The notes: generated by a model from the letters alone, not told the origin. DNA of 14,044 nt from an uncultured Faecalibacterium sp. (GCA_934561485.1 CAKTGS010000051.1:1-14044); one strand, 5' to 3'; counted from the first letter of the stretch, positions 6,010 through 12,992 are shown. Numbers and translations: made by a program.

Positions 6010-6237
6010 GGGCAGTATGGTGAGAGCTTTCTCTTTGGACACAATACGGGTTGCGGTACCCAGCATCCGCTTCGTGCCTTGGACGGCACTTGCGTCTTGC
6101 TGACCGCTGCCCCAACAGCAGTTCCCTGTTTCCGCCGCAGGCGGCGGTCACTGTTGTTGCGGGCCATTCCATTGCCCTCCGGGCAACAGGGGCCCACCCG
6201 CCGGACGGTCCTCGGAGAAACTCCCGCCATACTGCCC
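6010..6237 (+). repeat. Dispersed hairpin repeat, copy 3 (full length)
   Basis: 228 bp, colinear with copy 2. The left end TTTCTCTTTGGAC (6028-6040) is inverted against GTCCTCGGAGAAACTCCCG (6208-6226). The inversion extends outward as a perfect GGGCAGTATGG (6010-6020) / CCATACTGCCC (6227-6237) pair. It contains the CCGCCGCAGGCGG hairpin and TTGCCC-TCC-GGGCAA (6172-6186), but lacks about 12 nt (CGCCCGCCCTAT in the others) before that hairpin. It fills almost all of the gap between the phospholipase-like and MFS genes and ends about 9 nt before the MFS ribosome binding site. No separate promoter for the MFS gene is visible, so the repeat is probably transcribed within an operon. Confidence 0.88.
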
Positions 6238-6258
6238 GACAGTGCGAAAGGAATCAAC

Positions 6259-7515
6259 ATGGAAAACGGAAAATTCAAAGTTACCCCGCTGGAGCGCGCC
6301 TGGATCCTGTACGATGTGGGCAACTCGGCCTTTGTGCTGATGATCGCCACTCTGGTGCCTATCTTTTTCAATGCGCTGGCCGAGGCCGGCGGCCTGAGCA
6401 AGGTGGACTACCTGGCCTACTGGGGTTATGCAAGCTCGGTGGTCACCGTGATCACGGCGGTGCTGGGGCCGATCCTGGGCACCCTGGCTGACACCAAGGG
6501 CTTTAAAAAGCCTATTTTTATGTTGTGCCTGTTTGTGGGCGTGGTGGGCTGCTGCGCCATGGGCGTGGCCAGAACCTGGCTGCCGTTCCTGGTCATTTTC
6601 ATTCTGGCCAAGATCGGCTTTTCGGGCAGCTTGGTGTTTTACGATTCCATGCTGGGCGATGTGACCACCCCGGAGCGCATGGACATGGTGTCCTCCCGGG
6701 GGTACGCCTGGGGCTACATTGGCAGCTGCATTCCCTTTGTGGTCTGCCTGGCGCTGGTGCTGGGCAGCGGTATGATCGGCCTGAGCCAGATGACGGCGCT
6801 TTCCATTGCGCTGCTCATCACGGCAGCCTGGTGGCTGATCACCACCCTGCCGCTGCTGCGCAAGTATAAGCAGATCAACTATGTGGAGGTGGAACAGCAT
6901 GCCATCCGCCAGAGCTTTGTGCGCATTGGCCACACACTGAAGCATCTGTACAAGGACAAGCAGGTGTTTTGGTTCCTGCTGGCCTTCTTCTGCTACATTG
7001 ACGGCGTGTATACCATCATTGATATGGCCACGGCCTACGGCGCGGCCCTGGGGCTGGACACCACCGGCCTTTTGCTGGCACTGCTGGTCACCCAGATCGT
7101 AGCCTTTCCCTCGGCGCTGATCTTCGGCGTGCTGAGCCAGAAGTACCCTTCCAGCAAGCTGATCCCCGTGTGCATTGCAGCTTATGTGGGCATTGCGGTG
7201 TTTGCCTTCTTCCTCACGCAGCAGTGGCAGTTCTGGGTGCTGGCCGTGGTGGTGGGCATGTTCCAGGGCGGTGTGCAGGCACTGAGCCGCAGCCACTTTG
7301 CCAAGATCATCCCGGCGGAGAAATCCGGCGAATACTTTGGCCTGTTCGACATCTGCGGCAAGGGCGCTTCCTTCCTGGGCACCATGATCGTCAGTGTGGG
7401 CAGCCAGCTCACCGGCAGCGCCAATGTGGGCGTGGGCAGCATTGCGGTGCTGTTCGTCATTGGCTTTGTGCTGTTCCGGATGTCCTGCCGGACGGAGAAC
7501 GCAAAACAGGTGTAA
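6259..7515 (+). CDS. UMF1/Atg22-like MFS transporter
   Basis: A 418-residue integral membrane protein with about 12 spans. It matches the UMF1 (Atg22-like) branch of the major facilitator superfamily. Typical motifs are ILYDVGNSAFVLMI near the start, GPILGTLADTKGFKKP (the loop 2-3 motif), VFYDSMLGDV, SSRGYAWGYIGS, FFCYIDGVYTIIDM, and GGVQALSRSHFAKIIPAEKSGEYFGLFD. Yeast Atg22 exports amino acids from the vacuole, but bacterial substrates are largely unknown. The start is the ATG at 6259, with AAAGGA 7 nt upstream; the open frame extends into repeat copy 3, but that part is not homologous. It is probably co-transcribed with the phospholipase-like gene and ends at the terminator 7525-7571. Confidence 0.93.
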   Translation: MENGKFKVTPLERAWILYDVGNSAFVLMIATLVPIFFNALAEAGGLSKVDYLAYWGYASSVVTVITAVLGPILGTLADTKGFKKPIFMLCLFVGVVGCCAMGVARTWLPFLVIFILAKIGFSGSLVFYDSMLGDVTTPERMDMVSSRGYAWGYIGSCIPFVVCLALVLGSGMIGLSQMTALSIALLITAAWWLITTLPLLRKYKQINYVEVEQHAIRQSFVRIGHTLKHLYKDKQVFWFLLAFFCYIDGVYTIIDMATAYGAALGLDTTGLLLALLVTQIVAFPSALIFGVLSQKYPSSKLIPVCIAAYVGIAVFAFFLTQQWQFWVLAVVVGMFQGGVQALSRSHFAKIIPAEKSGEYFGLFDICGKGASFLGTMIVSVGSQLTGSANVGVGSIAVLFVIGFVLFRMSCRTENAKQV

Positions 7516-7524
7516 ACCCATTGT

Positions 7525-7571
7525 AAACAAGGCCCCGGGCTTTCCACTGCGGAAAGCCCGGGGCCTTGTTT
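7525..7571. terminator. Bidirectional terminator between convergent genes
   Basis: A perfect 21-bp stem, AAACAAGGCCCCGGGCTTTCC paired with its complement around the 5-nt loop ACTGC, begins 10 nt after the MFS stop. The T-rich tails on both strands are interrupted (TTGTTTG), but the stem is very stable. It separates the rightward MFS gene from the leftward YcxB-like gene and should serve both. The remaining 77 nt up to the YcxB stop hold no feature I can see. Confidence 0.88.
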
Positions 7572-7648
7572 GTTATGGTGGTTATTCCAGCTGTATACCG
7601 GCCTGCACTGCGGTATTTTCAAAGCTGACATTCCGGCCTTCCTGCCAT

Positions 7649-8185
7649 TCAATGGCTTTTCCGGCAGTCTTTTTGCTGTTCCGGCGCAAGTTTTTTCTCC
7701 AGCAGTTCCCATGCGGCATCCAGATTGCTGTGAACAAGATATGCCTGGTTTTTCTGTACATAGAGATAGATCGCATCCTGGGTGCGGTAGGCAAGGTGAA
7801 GGTCCTGCCAGGCACAATGGCGGCTGGGGGCAGCTTTATCCTGCTCGCCCGCCATCCACACGCTGAGGCCTGCGTCTCCCAGTTCCAGCCGGTAGAAGGG
7901 GCGGGGCAGGCCCATTTTGCGGATCTGCGTTTTGAGGTTGTGGAAAAAGTTCCAGAACCAGGCAGCAGGCAGGCCCACGGCCACCACGGCCAGCACAATG
8001 GCCAGCAAAGCGGCACCCTCCCGCCGGCCTGTCTGGGAAAGGCAGATGCCTGCAGACACCAGCAGAATGGCAGCAAACAGCAGCGGCCGGTGCCAGGCTT
8101 TTTTGTGGTGCAAAAAATCAAAAACAGCAAATTTGTGGAAAGAATCGGCGGTCATTTCCACCGCGATGTCCAAAGTCTGCGTCAT
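7649..8185 (-). CDS. YcxB-like small membrane protein
   Basis: A 178-residue protein with two adjacent membrane spans (about residues 34-50, PLLFAAILLVSAGICL, and 58-78, AALLAIVLAVVAVGLPAAWFW). A cytoplasmic C-terminal domain follows with LELGDAGLSVW, CAWQDLHLAYRTQDAIYLYV and AYLVHSN..AAWELLEKKL. This is the layout of the YcxB-like family (PF14317), whose function is unknown. AAAGGAG precedes the ATG. A good promoter (8209-8237) lies upstream and diverges from the histidine kinase promoter. An overlapping open frame to 7582 carries different codon use and no family features, so it was not chosen. The MFS terminator probably also ends this transcript. Confidence 0.85.
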   Translation of the reverse strand: MTQTLDIAVEMTADSFHKFAVFDFLHHKKAWHRPLLFAAILLVSAGICLSQTGRREGAALLAIVLAVVAVGLPAAWFWNFFHNLKTQIRKMGLPRPFYRLELGDAGLSVWMAGEQDKAAPSRHCAWQDLHLAYRTQDAIYLYVQKNQAYLVHSNLDAAWELLEKKLAPEQQKDCRKSH

Positions 8186-8208
8186 AGAAAAAACACTCCT
8201 TTTGGGGC

Positions 8209-8237
8209 ATCATACCATATTTTTTCTGTTCACACAA
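8209..8237 (-). promoter_or_regulatory. Promoter of the YcxB-like gene
   Basis: On the minus strand TTGTGT (8232-8237), 17 nt, then TATGAT (8209-8214) preceded by TGG, an extended -10. It diverges from the histidine kinase promoter; the two -35 elements are only 8 bp apart, so the promoters may compete or share regulators. Confidence 0.65.
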
Positions 8238-8245
8238 GGAAATTC

Positions 8246-8275
8246 TTGCAAAATTGACACAAAACATGTTAGAAT
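8246..8275 (+). promoter_or_regulatory. Promoter of the histidine kinase operon
   Basis: TTGCAA (8246-8251), 18 nt, then TAGAAT (8270-8275) with TG one base upstream, so an extended -10. Transcription should begin near 8282, about 40 nt before the GTG start at 8321. Confidence 0.65.
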
Positions 8276-8320
8276 AGGGCCATTGGCGGAAAAATTTCTT
8301 TGCAGGAAGGGGGAATCGCT

Positions 8321-9853
8321 GTGCGCTGGTCCATGACGCTGAAGCAACGCATTACGCTGGGGCTGGCCGCTTTTTTGCTGGCGCTGGCGGCCCAGATCTT
8401 TCTCGGCTTTTACCAGTCCGGCACGGTACTGCGGGAACTGGACGATCAGATGGGCGACTTCAATGCCATCAGCCGGTTTCAGGGCGGCGTAGAGCGCAGC
8501 CTGACGGCTCTGAACGATTACCGCTGGGAATACGGCGATTCCGATGCGCTGCTGGAGGAACTGGATGCATCGTTTTCCACCACCAACGCCTGGCTGTGGC
8601 GGATCGATGGCGGCCTGGACACCGTAGGCGAGGAGCAGTATCTGCTGTACAACGCCGTCTGCACCACCTACAAAAGCTACACTGCATTGGTGGAGCAGCT
8701 GGAAGAAGCTGTGCGGGCCGGGGATGACGATGGTGCGGCGCAGCTTTACTACAACAAGGTCTCGCCCTGCGGCGAGTATCTGCGCCAGTATACCCAGCAG
8801 CTGCTCAACACGGCCATTGCGGATGCACAGGGGATCTACGCGGAAGTTTCCACCCTGAGCAGCCGGATCCAATGGGCACAGACGGTGGCAACGGTGGTCT
8901 GCCTGGTACTGGGCTGCGTGATGGCGTGGTCGGTGCTGCGGCTTCTGGGGCCGGTGCAGCAGCTGATCGGTGCATCGCAGGAGATCATTGCAGGGGAGTA
9001 TGATACGCCGGATGTGCCGGTGCTGCGGAATCAGGATGAGATCGGGCAGCTGACGGATGCCTTCAATCAGATGAAGCACTCCATGGCCGAACAGGTGAAC
9101 ACCCTGCGGGAGAAAAACGAGATGGAGCAGGCCCTTCACCAGCAAAAGACCCAGGCGCTGGAACTGCAGACCCGGATGGAGCGCAGCCGGCTGCAGCAGC
9201 TGCGCAGCCAGATCGACCCGCATTTCCTGTTCAATACCCTGAACGTGATCCTGCAGACGGCGGGGCAGGAGACGGCCTACCGCACGCAGGCGCTGATCAC
9301 GGCACTGAGCCATCTGCTGCGGTACAGTCTGATGAGCAACGATGAGCAGGTGCCGCTCTCCCGCGAGGTGCGGATCGTGGATGAGTATTATTCCATTTAC
9401 CACGTCCGCTTTGGCGACCGCGTAAAGATGCGGTGGTGCATTTCAGACTCCATTGACCTGACGGAAACAATGGTGCCTTCGTTTATTTTGCAGCCCATCG
9501 TGGAAAATGCATTCAAGCACGGCATTGCCCCCAAGGAAGAGGGGGGCACGGTGCGCATTCGCATTGCGCCGCTGCGGCAGCAGAAGCTGCTGCGCATCAG
9601 CGTGTGCGACAACGGTCTGGGCATTGCGCCGGACCAGCTGGCCCAGCTGCAGAAGGGACTGGCAGCTTCCGGTGACCGCTGGGAGCATATTGGTGTGTAC
9701 AATGTGGCGGCACGGCTCCGGCTGCTGGACAAGCGCAGCCGGTTCGAGGTGCGTTCGCGCCCGGGGCGGGGGACTGCAGTGACCCTTTATCTGCCGCTGG
9801 TGGAATTGGAAGAGGAGGAACTGGACGATGATACGCCTGTTGATTGCGGATGA
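8321..9853 (+). CDS. YesM-type sensor histidine kinase
   Basis: A 510-residue membrane sensor kinase. Membrane span 1 is at residues ~11-27 and span 2 at ~188-208. Between them lies a mostly helical, acidic outer domain of about 155 residues without obvious Cache motifs. A HAMP domain follows (PVQQLIGASQEIIAGEYD.. to about 260) and then a coiled coil. The His_kinase domain has DPHFLFNTLN with phospho-acceptor His301. The ATPase domain has FILQPIVENAFKHG (N-box Asn396) and CDNGLGI (G1-box Asp430). The start is the GTG at 8321, 7 nt after AGGAAGGGGG. The acidic tail (EEEELDDD) is encoded where the response regulator gene overlaps it by 26 nt. It should phosphorylate that regulator. The helical outer domain suggests that it may read a receptor protein, such as the DctP-like one encoded in the same operon. 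Confidence 0.95.
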   Translation: MRWSMTLKQRITLGLAAFLLALAAQIFLGFYQSGTVLRELDDQMGDFNAISRFQGGVERSLTALNDYRWEYGDSDALLEELDASFSTTNAWLWRIDGGLDTVGEEQYLLYNAVCTTYKSYTALVEQLEEAVRAGDDDGAAQLYYNKVSPCGEYLRQYTQQLLNTAIADAQGIYAEVSTLSSRIQWAQTVATVVCLVLGCVMAWSVLRLLGPVQQLIGASQEIIAGEYDTPDVPVLRNQDEIGQLTDAFNQMKHSMAEQVNTLREKNEMEQALHQQKTQALELQTRMERSRLQQLRSQIDPHFLFNTLNVILQTAGQETAYRTQALITALSHLLRYSLMSNDEQVPLSREVRIVDEYYSIYHVRFGDRVKMRWCISDSIDLTETMVPSFILQPIVENAFKHGIAPKEEGGTVRIRIAPLRQQKLLRISVCDNGLGIAPDQLAQLQKGLAASGDRWEHIGVYNVAARLRLLDKRSRFEVRSRPGRGTAVTLYLPLVELEEEELDDDTPVDCG

Positions 9854-10661
9854 CGAACGGCTGGAGCGGGAAGCCCTGGCGGATATGGTGACCCACCGGT
9901 TTGTGGAGCACGATCTTGTGCTGGAAATGGCGGAAAATGGCCGGAAAGCGGCGGATATGGCCGTGCTGTGGGGGGCAGACCTCATCCTGATGGACATTGA
10001 GATGCCGGGCATGAGCGGGCTGGATGCGGCACGGGCCGTGCTGGCCCAGCGCCCCGGGTGCCGGGTCATTTTTGTTACGGCCTACAGCCTGTTCCAGTAT
10101 GCCCACGAAGCCGTTCACCTGGGGGCCTGTGACTACCTGCTCAAGCCGGTGGACCCGGACGAACTGGAAGCCTCTATCCGGCGTGCCATCCGACAGATCG
10201 AAACCGAGCGCAAGCTGGAGGCGCTGGCACCTGTGCAGTCGGAACAGCCGCCGGAAAAGGCCGATGCACCGTCCGCAGACCCGGACGGCAGCGAAAACAG
10301 CCAGACGGCCCTGGTCATGGCCCATGTGCGGCGGTATCTGGAGGACAACTACATGTTCGACATTTCGCTGGACAGCGTGGGCGAAATTCTGCACATCAGC
10401 CCGGCTTACCTCTCGGCCCAGTTCAAACGATATCAAAAGATGAATTTTCTGGACTGCCTGACCGAGCTGCGCATCAATGCGGCTAAGGAACTGCTGAAAG
10501 ACCCCTTCCGCTCCTCGGCAGAGGTGGCGTCCATGGTGGGGTATGAGGATGCCAGCTACTTTGCCCGCGCGTTTAAAAAGCGCACCGGCGTTACGCCCAC
10601 CCAATACCGCAAACAGGCCGGAAAAACAGCACATGCCGAGCAGCAGGAGGCACTGCTGTGA
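9828..10661 (+). CDS. YesN-type response regulator with AraC DNA-binding domain
   Basis: A 277-residue response regulator. The receiver domain (1-120) has the acidic pair Asp8-Asp9, phospho-acceptor Asp56 (ILMDIEMPGMSGLDA), Thr84 and Lys106 (DYLLKPVD). A linker rich in Pro, Asp and Ser follows (~135-165). An AraC-type double helix-turn-helix occupies ~170-270, with LDSVGEILHISPAYLSAQFK, then FLDCLTELRINAAKELL and VASMVGYEDASYFARAFKKR leading to GVTPTQYRK. It overlaps the kinase gene by 26 nt and the next gene by 4 nt, so all three are translationally coupled. It is likely a transcriptional activator; the nearest target is the TRAP operon promoter at 11802-11830. Confidence 0.95.
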   Translation: MIRLLIADDERLEREALADMVTHRFVEHDLVLEMAENGRKAADMAVLWGADLILMDIEMPGMSGLDAARAVLAQRPGCRVIFVTAYSLFQYAHEAVHLGACDYLLKPVDPDELEASIRRAIRQIETERKLEALAPVQSEQPPEKADAPSADPDGSENSQTALVMAHVRRYLEDNYMFDISLDSVGEILHISPAYLSAQFKRYQKMNFLDCLTELRINAAKELLKDPFRSSAEVASMVGYEDASYFARAFKKRTGVTPTQYRKQAGKTAHAEQQEALL

Positions 10662-11668
10662 GCCGTGCGATTTCCCGGCGGCAGCTGCTGCTTGCCTCCG
10701 CCGGTGCAGCGCTGTGGCTGTGCGGCTGCCGGGAAAAAGAGCCTGCCGGGGCGCAGCCGGAGCTTCTTTTGCGCTACGCCGAAAATCAGCCTGAGGATTA
10801 CCCCACCACGCAGGCAGCACTGGCTTTTGCAGATCTGGTGGCCAAACGCACGGACGGCCGGGTGAAAATTGAGGTGTACAGCAGCGGGGAACTGGGATCG
10901 GAGCAGAGCGTCATTCAGCAGATGCAGTTTGGCGGCATCGACTTTGCCCGCGTCTCCCTGAGCCAGCTGGCCGGGTACCTTCCGGTGCTGAATGTGCTGC
11001 AGCTGCCCTACCTGTATGAGGACGCCGAACAGATGTGGCGGGTGCTGGACGGCAGCATCGGCGATGAATTTCTGGGGATGCTGGACGCCATGGATCTGAC
11101 CGGGCTTTCCTGGTTTGATGCCGGTGTGCGCAGCTTTTATACCCGGAAGCCGGTGGCCGGTCTGGCCGACCTGCAGGGGCTGACGCTGCGGGTGCAGGAG
11201 TCGGACACCATGAGCGCCATGGTCACGGCACTGGGAGCTGACCCGGTGCAGGTAGTGTACAGCCAGGTATATGCCGCCCTGCGCAACGGCAAAATTGACG
11301 GGGCCGAAAACAACTGGCCCAGCTACGAGACCATGGGGCATTATGAGGTGGCCCCCTACTTTTTGCAGGATGAGCACACCCGTGTGCCGGAGATCCAGCT
11401 GGCCAGTGTGCCCGCCATGGAAAAGCTGGCCCAGCTGGATGCTTCCTATCCGGGCATCATCCGCAGCTGTGCGCGGCAGTCGGCTTTGGTGGAACGCACT
11501 CTCTGGGCGGAGCGGGAGGCCCGCGCCGAGCAGAATATGCTGGACCACGGCATTGTGGTCACAGAGCTTTCCGCAGAGGAAAAACAGAAATTCCGCGAGG
11601 CGGTGCGCCCGCTTTACGACCGGTTTGCCGACCAGGCAGCAACCCTGGAACGCATTCAGAACAGCTGA
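10658..11668 (+). CDS. DctP-family solute-binding lipoprotein in the two-component operon
   Basis: A 336-residue TRAP-type receptor. The signal peptide (SRRQLLLASAGAALWLCGC) has a twin-arginine-like start and a lipobox-like end with Cys24, so it is probably anchored outside the cell. DctP family features include GELGSEQSVIQQMQFGGIDF, a first arginine in GVRSFYTRKPV, the ligand-clamping Arg178 in GLTLRVQESD, and YSQVYAALRNGKIDGAENN. The GTG start shares GTGA with the regulator stop and has GGAGG 7 nt upstream. No transporter genes are in this operon; a terminator follows at 11689-11735. Together with the kinase and regulator it fits a three-component sensor in which this protein binds the ligand and signals to the kinase. 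It could also feed the DctQM transporter downstream. Confidence 0.92.
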   Translation: MSRAISRRQLLLASAGAALWLCGCREKEPAGAQPELLLRYAENQPEDYPTTQAALAFADLVAKRTDGRVKIEVYSSGELGSEQSVIQQMQFGGIDFARVSLSQLAGYLPVLNVLQLPYLYEDAEQMWRVLDGSIGDEFLGMLDAMDLTGLSWFDAGVRSFYTRKPVAGLADLQGLTLRVQESDTMSAMVTALGADPVQVVYSQVYAALRNGKIDGAENNWPSYETMGHYEVAPYFLQDEHTRVPEIQLASVPAMEKLAQLDASYPGIIRSCARQSALVERTLWAEREARAEQNMLDHGIVVTELSAEEKQKFREAVRPLYDRFADQAATLERIQNS

Positions 11669-11688
11669 AATTTCTCGTGAAATCTATT

Positions 11689-11735
11689 AAAAAATCCAAG
11701 CTGTAGGCGATGATGCCCAAAGGCTTGGATTTTTT
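11689..11735 (+). terminator. Rho-independent terminator of the kinase-regulator-receptor operon
   Basis: AAAAAATCCAAGC (11689-11701) pairs with GCTTGGATTTTTT (11723-11735) around a 21-nt loop that contains a further GGC-6-GCC pairing. It begins 21 nt after the receptor gene stop and separates this operon from the TRAP operon, which therefore needs its own promoter. Confidence 0.88.
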
Positions 11736-11770
11736 GTTGTGCAGACTGCACAATCAAAATGTTCATATTT

Positions 11771-11797
11771 TTTCAAAAAACAGGACATTTTTTGAAA
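11771..11797. promoter_or_regulatory. Candidate activator site upstream of the TRAP promoter
   Basis: TTTCAAAAAA-CAGGACA-TTTTTTGAAA is a perfect inverted repeat with 10-bp arms and a 7-bp spacer. It ends 4 bp before the -35 hexamer of the TRAP promoter, a typical place for a class II activator site. The YesN-type regulator encoded just upstream is the obvious candidate to bind it, though AraC-type regulators more often use direct repeats. Confidence 0.55.
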
Positions 11798-11801
11798 TGC
11801 C

Positions 11802-11830
11802 TTGTGCCGGTTAAAAAATTTTGCTACAGT
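11802..11830 (+). promoter_or_regulatory. Promoter of the TRAP transporter operon
   Basis: TTGTGC (11802-11807), 17 nt, then TACAGT (11825-11830) preceded by TG plus one base. Both hexamers are imperfect, as expected for a promoter that needs an activator. The leader to the ATG at 11907 is about 70 nt. Confidence 0.6.
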
Positions 11831-11906
11831 GTGACCAGTGAATGAACGGCGGCACGGCTCCTGTGCAGAGCGTACCGCCCCAAAGAGAACTTAGGAGGTT
11901 TTTGTT

Positions 11907-12992
11907 ATGAAAAAGATCACTCGCCGCAACTTTCTCGCCGTTGCCGGAGCAGCCGCTGCTGCCGCTGCCCTGACCGCATGTGGTGGCTCTTCCAGCTCCA
12001 CCGCTGCTTCCACTGCCGGCTCCACGGCTGCTTCTGCAGCTGCCGGTGACACCGCCGCTGCCGCCAGCGATCCCAAGGTGACCCTGGTCTACGCCGAGGT
12101 CAACCCGCTGGATACCATCGTTGGCCAGACCGCAACCCACTTCAAGGAGAAGGTGGAAGAGCTGACCGGCGGTTCCGTTGTGATCGATGTGCAGGCTTCC
12201 GGCGTTCTGGGTTCCGAGAACGATGTTCTGGACGCCATCCTGGGCGGCTCCACTTCCATCGACATGAGCCGTATCTCCGCGTTTGCACTGACCAGCTACG
12301 GCTGCAACAAGTCCAAGCTGCTGTCCATCCCCTTCACCTTCGAGAACCGCAAGCACTTCTGGAACTTTGCCGGCAGCGACCTGGCACCTGATTTCCTGAA
12401 CGAGCCTCAGGAACTGGGCCTGCCCCTGCGCGGCATCTTCTACGGCGAAGAGGGCTTCCGTCACTTCTTCACGGTCAAACCCGTTTCCGGCATTGAGGAT
12501 TTCAAGGGCCTGAAGCTGCGCGTGTCCAACGACCCCGTCATGAACGGCATGGTCGAAGGTCTGGGCGCAAACCCCACCGTTGTTTCCTTCGGTGAGCTGT
12601 ACAGCGCACTGCAGACCGGCGTTGTGGATGGCGCCGAGCAGCCCATTGCAAACTACAAGTCCAATGCTTTCCCCGAGGTTGCAAACAATCTGATCCTCGA
12701 TGGCCACACCCTGGGCGCGATCCAGGCGGTCATCACCGACAACGCATGGAACAAGCTGACTGCAAACCAGCAGGCCGCCATCATGGAGGCCGGTGCCGAC
12801 ACCCAGACCTTCAACGCAGAGCTGTCTGAAAGCGCTGAGAACAAGGTTCTGGACGAGCTGAAGGCATCCGGCTGCAACGTGGTGGATGTGCCCGATAAGG
12901 CTCCCTGGCAGGAAGCCTGCGCCAAGGTCATCAGCGAGAACACCTCGGACCAGGCAGAGCTGTACCAGAAGATCCTGGATATGAAGGCATAA
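11907..12992 (+). CDS. dctP: TRAP transporter substrate-binding lipoprotein (DctP family)
   Basis: A 361-residue outer-surface receptor for a TRAP importer. Residues 1-26 are a lipoprotein signal peptide (TRRNFLAVAG.. then ALTACG, lipid on Cys26) with a twin-arginine-like motif. A low-complexity Ser/Ala/Thr linker follows to about residue 52. The DctP fold shows SGVLGSENDVLDAILGGSTSIDM, GFRHFFTVKPVSGIEDFKGL, the carboxylate-binding Arg205 in GLKLRVSNDP, and FGELYSALQTGVVDGAEQP. TRAP receptors usually bind organic acids; the exact ligand cannot be read. AGGAGG lies 8 nt before the ATG. Its codon use favours C-ending and GTT/TCC codons more than its neighbours, as in highly expressed genes. A hairpin at 13025-13070 separates it from dctQ and should keep the receptor in excess of the membrane subunits. 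Confidence 0.95.
   Translation: MKKITRRNFLAVAGAAAAAAALTACGGSSSSTAASTAGSTAASAAAGDTAAAASDPKVTLVYAEVNPLDTIVGQTATHFKEKVEELTGGSVVIDVQASGVLGSENDVLDAILGGSTSIDMSRISAFALTSYGCNKSKLLSIPFTFENRKHFWNFAGSDLAPDFLNEPQELGLPLRGIFYGEEGFRHFFTVKPVSGIEDFKGLKLRVSNDPVMNGMVEGLGANPTVVSFGELYSALQTGVVDGAEQPIANYKSNAFPEVANNLILDGHTLGAIQAVITDNAWNKLTANQQAAIMEAGADTQTFNAELSESAENKVLDELKASGCNVVDVPDKAPWQEACAKVISENTSDQAELYQKILDMKA

Noticed and set aside
1744..6237. CRISPR array or insertion sequence as an explanation of the three repeats
   Set aside because: Copies are kilobases apart, too long for CRISPR repeats, have no spacers, no transposase and no visible target duplications.
5983..6258. N-terminal extension of the MFS protein through repeat copy 3
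   Set aside because: The extension is repeat DNA; the internal ATG at 6259 has a good ribosome binding site and starts the conserved domain.
6148..7530. Long minus-strand open frame opposite the MFS gene
   Set aside because: His/Gln-rich antisense of a clear membrane protein gene; it also crosses repeat copy 3 and half the terminator.
7582..8130. Alternative minus-strand frame overlapping the YcxB-like gene, possibly indicating a frameshift near its end
   Set aside because: The YcxB frame ends naturally after the last family helix (LLEKKL) at normal length, so no frameshift is needed.
8254..8275. TTGACA at 8254-8259 as the -35 of the kinase promoter
   Set aside because: It is only 10 nt from TAGAAT and no -10 lies 16-18 nt downstream; TTGCAA at 8246 fits better.
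8210..9403. Minus-strand open frame opposite the histidine kinase
   Set aside because: Antisense shadow of a kinase with all catalytic motifs intact.
9597..11548. Two long minus-strand open frames opposite the regulator and first DctP genes
   Set aside because: Shadows produced by GC-rich codon use; no ribosome binding site or recognisable domain.
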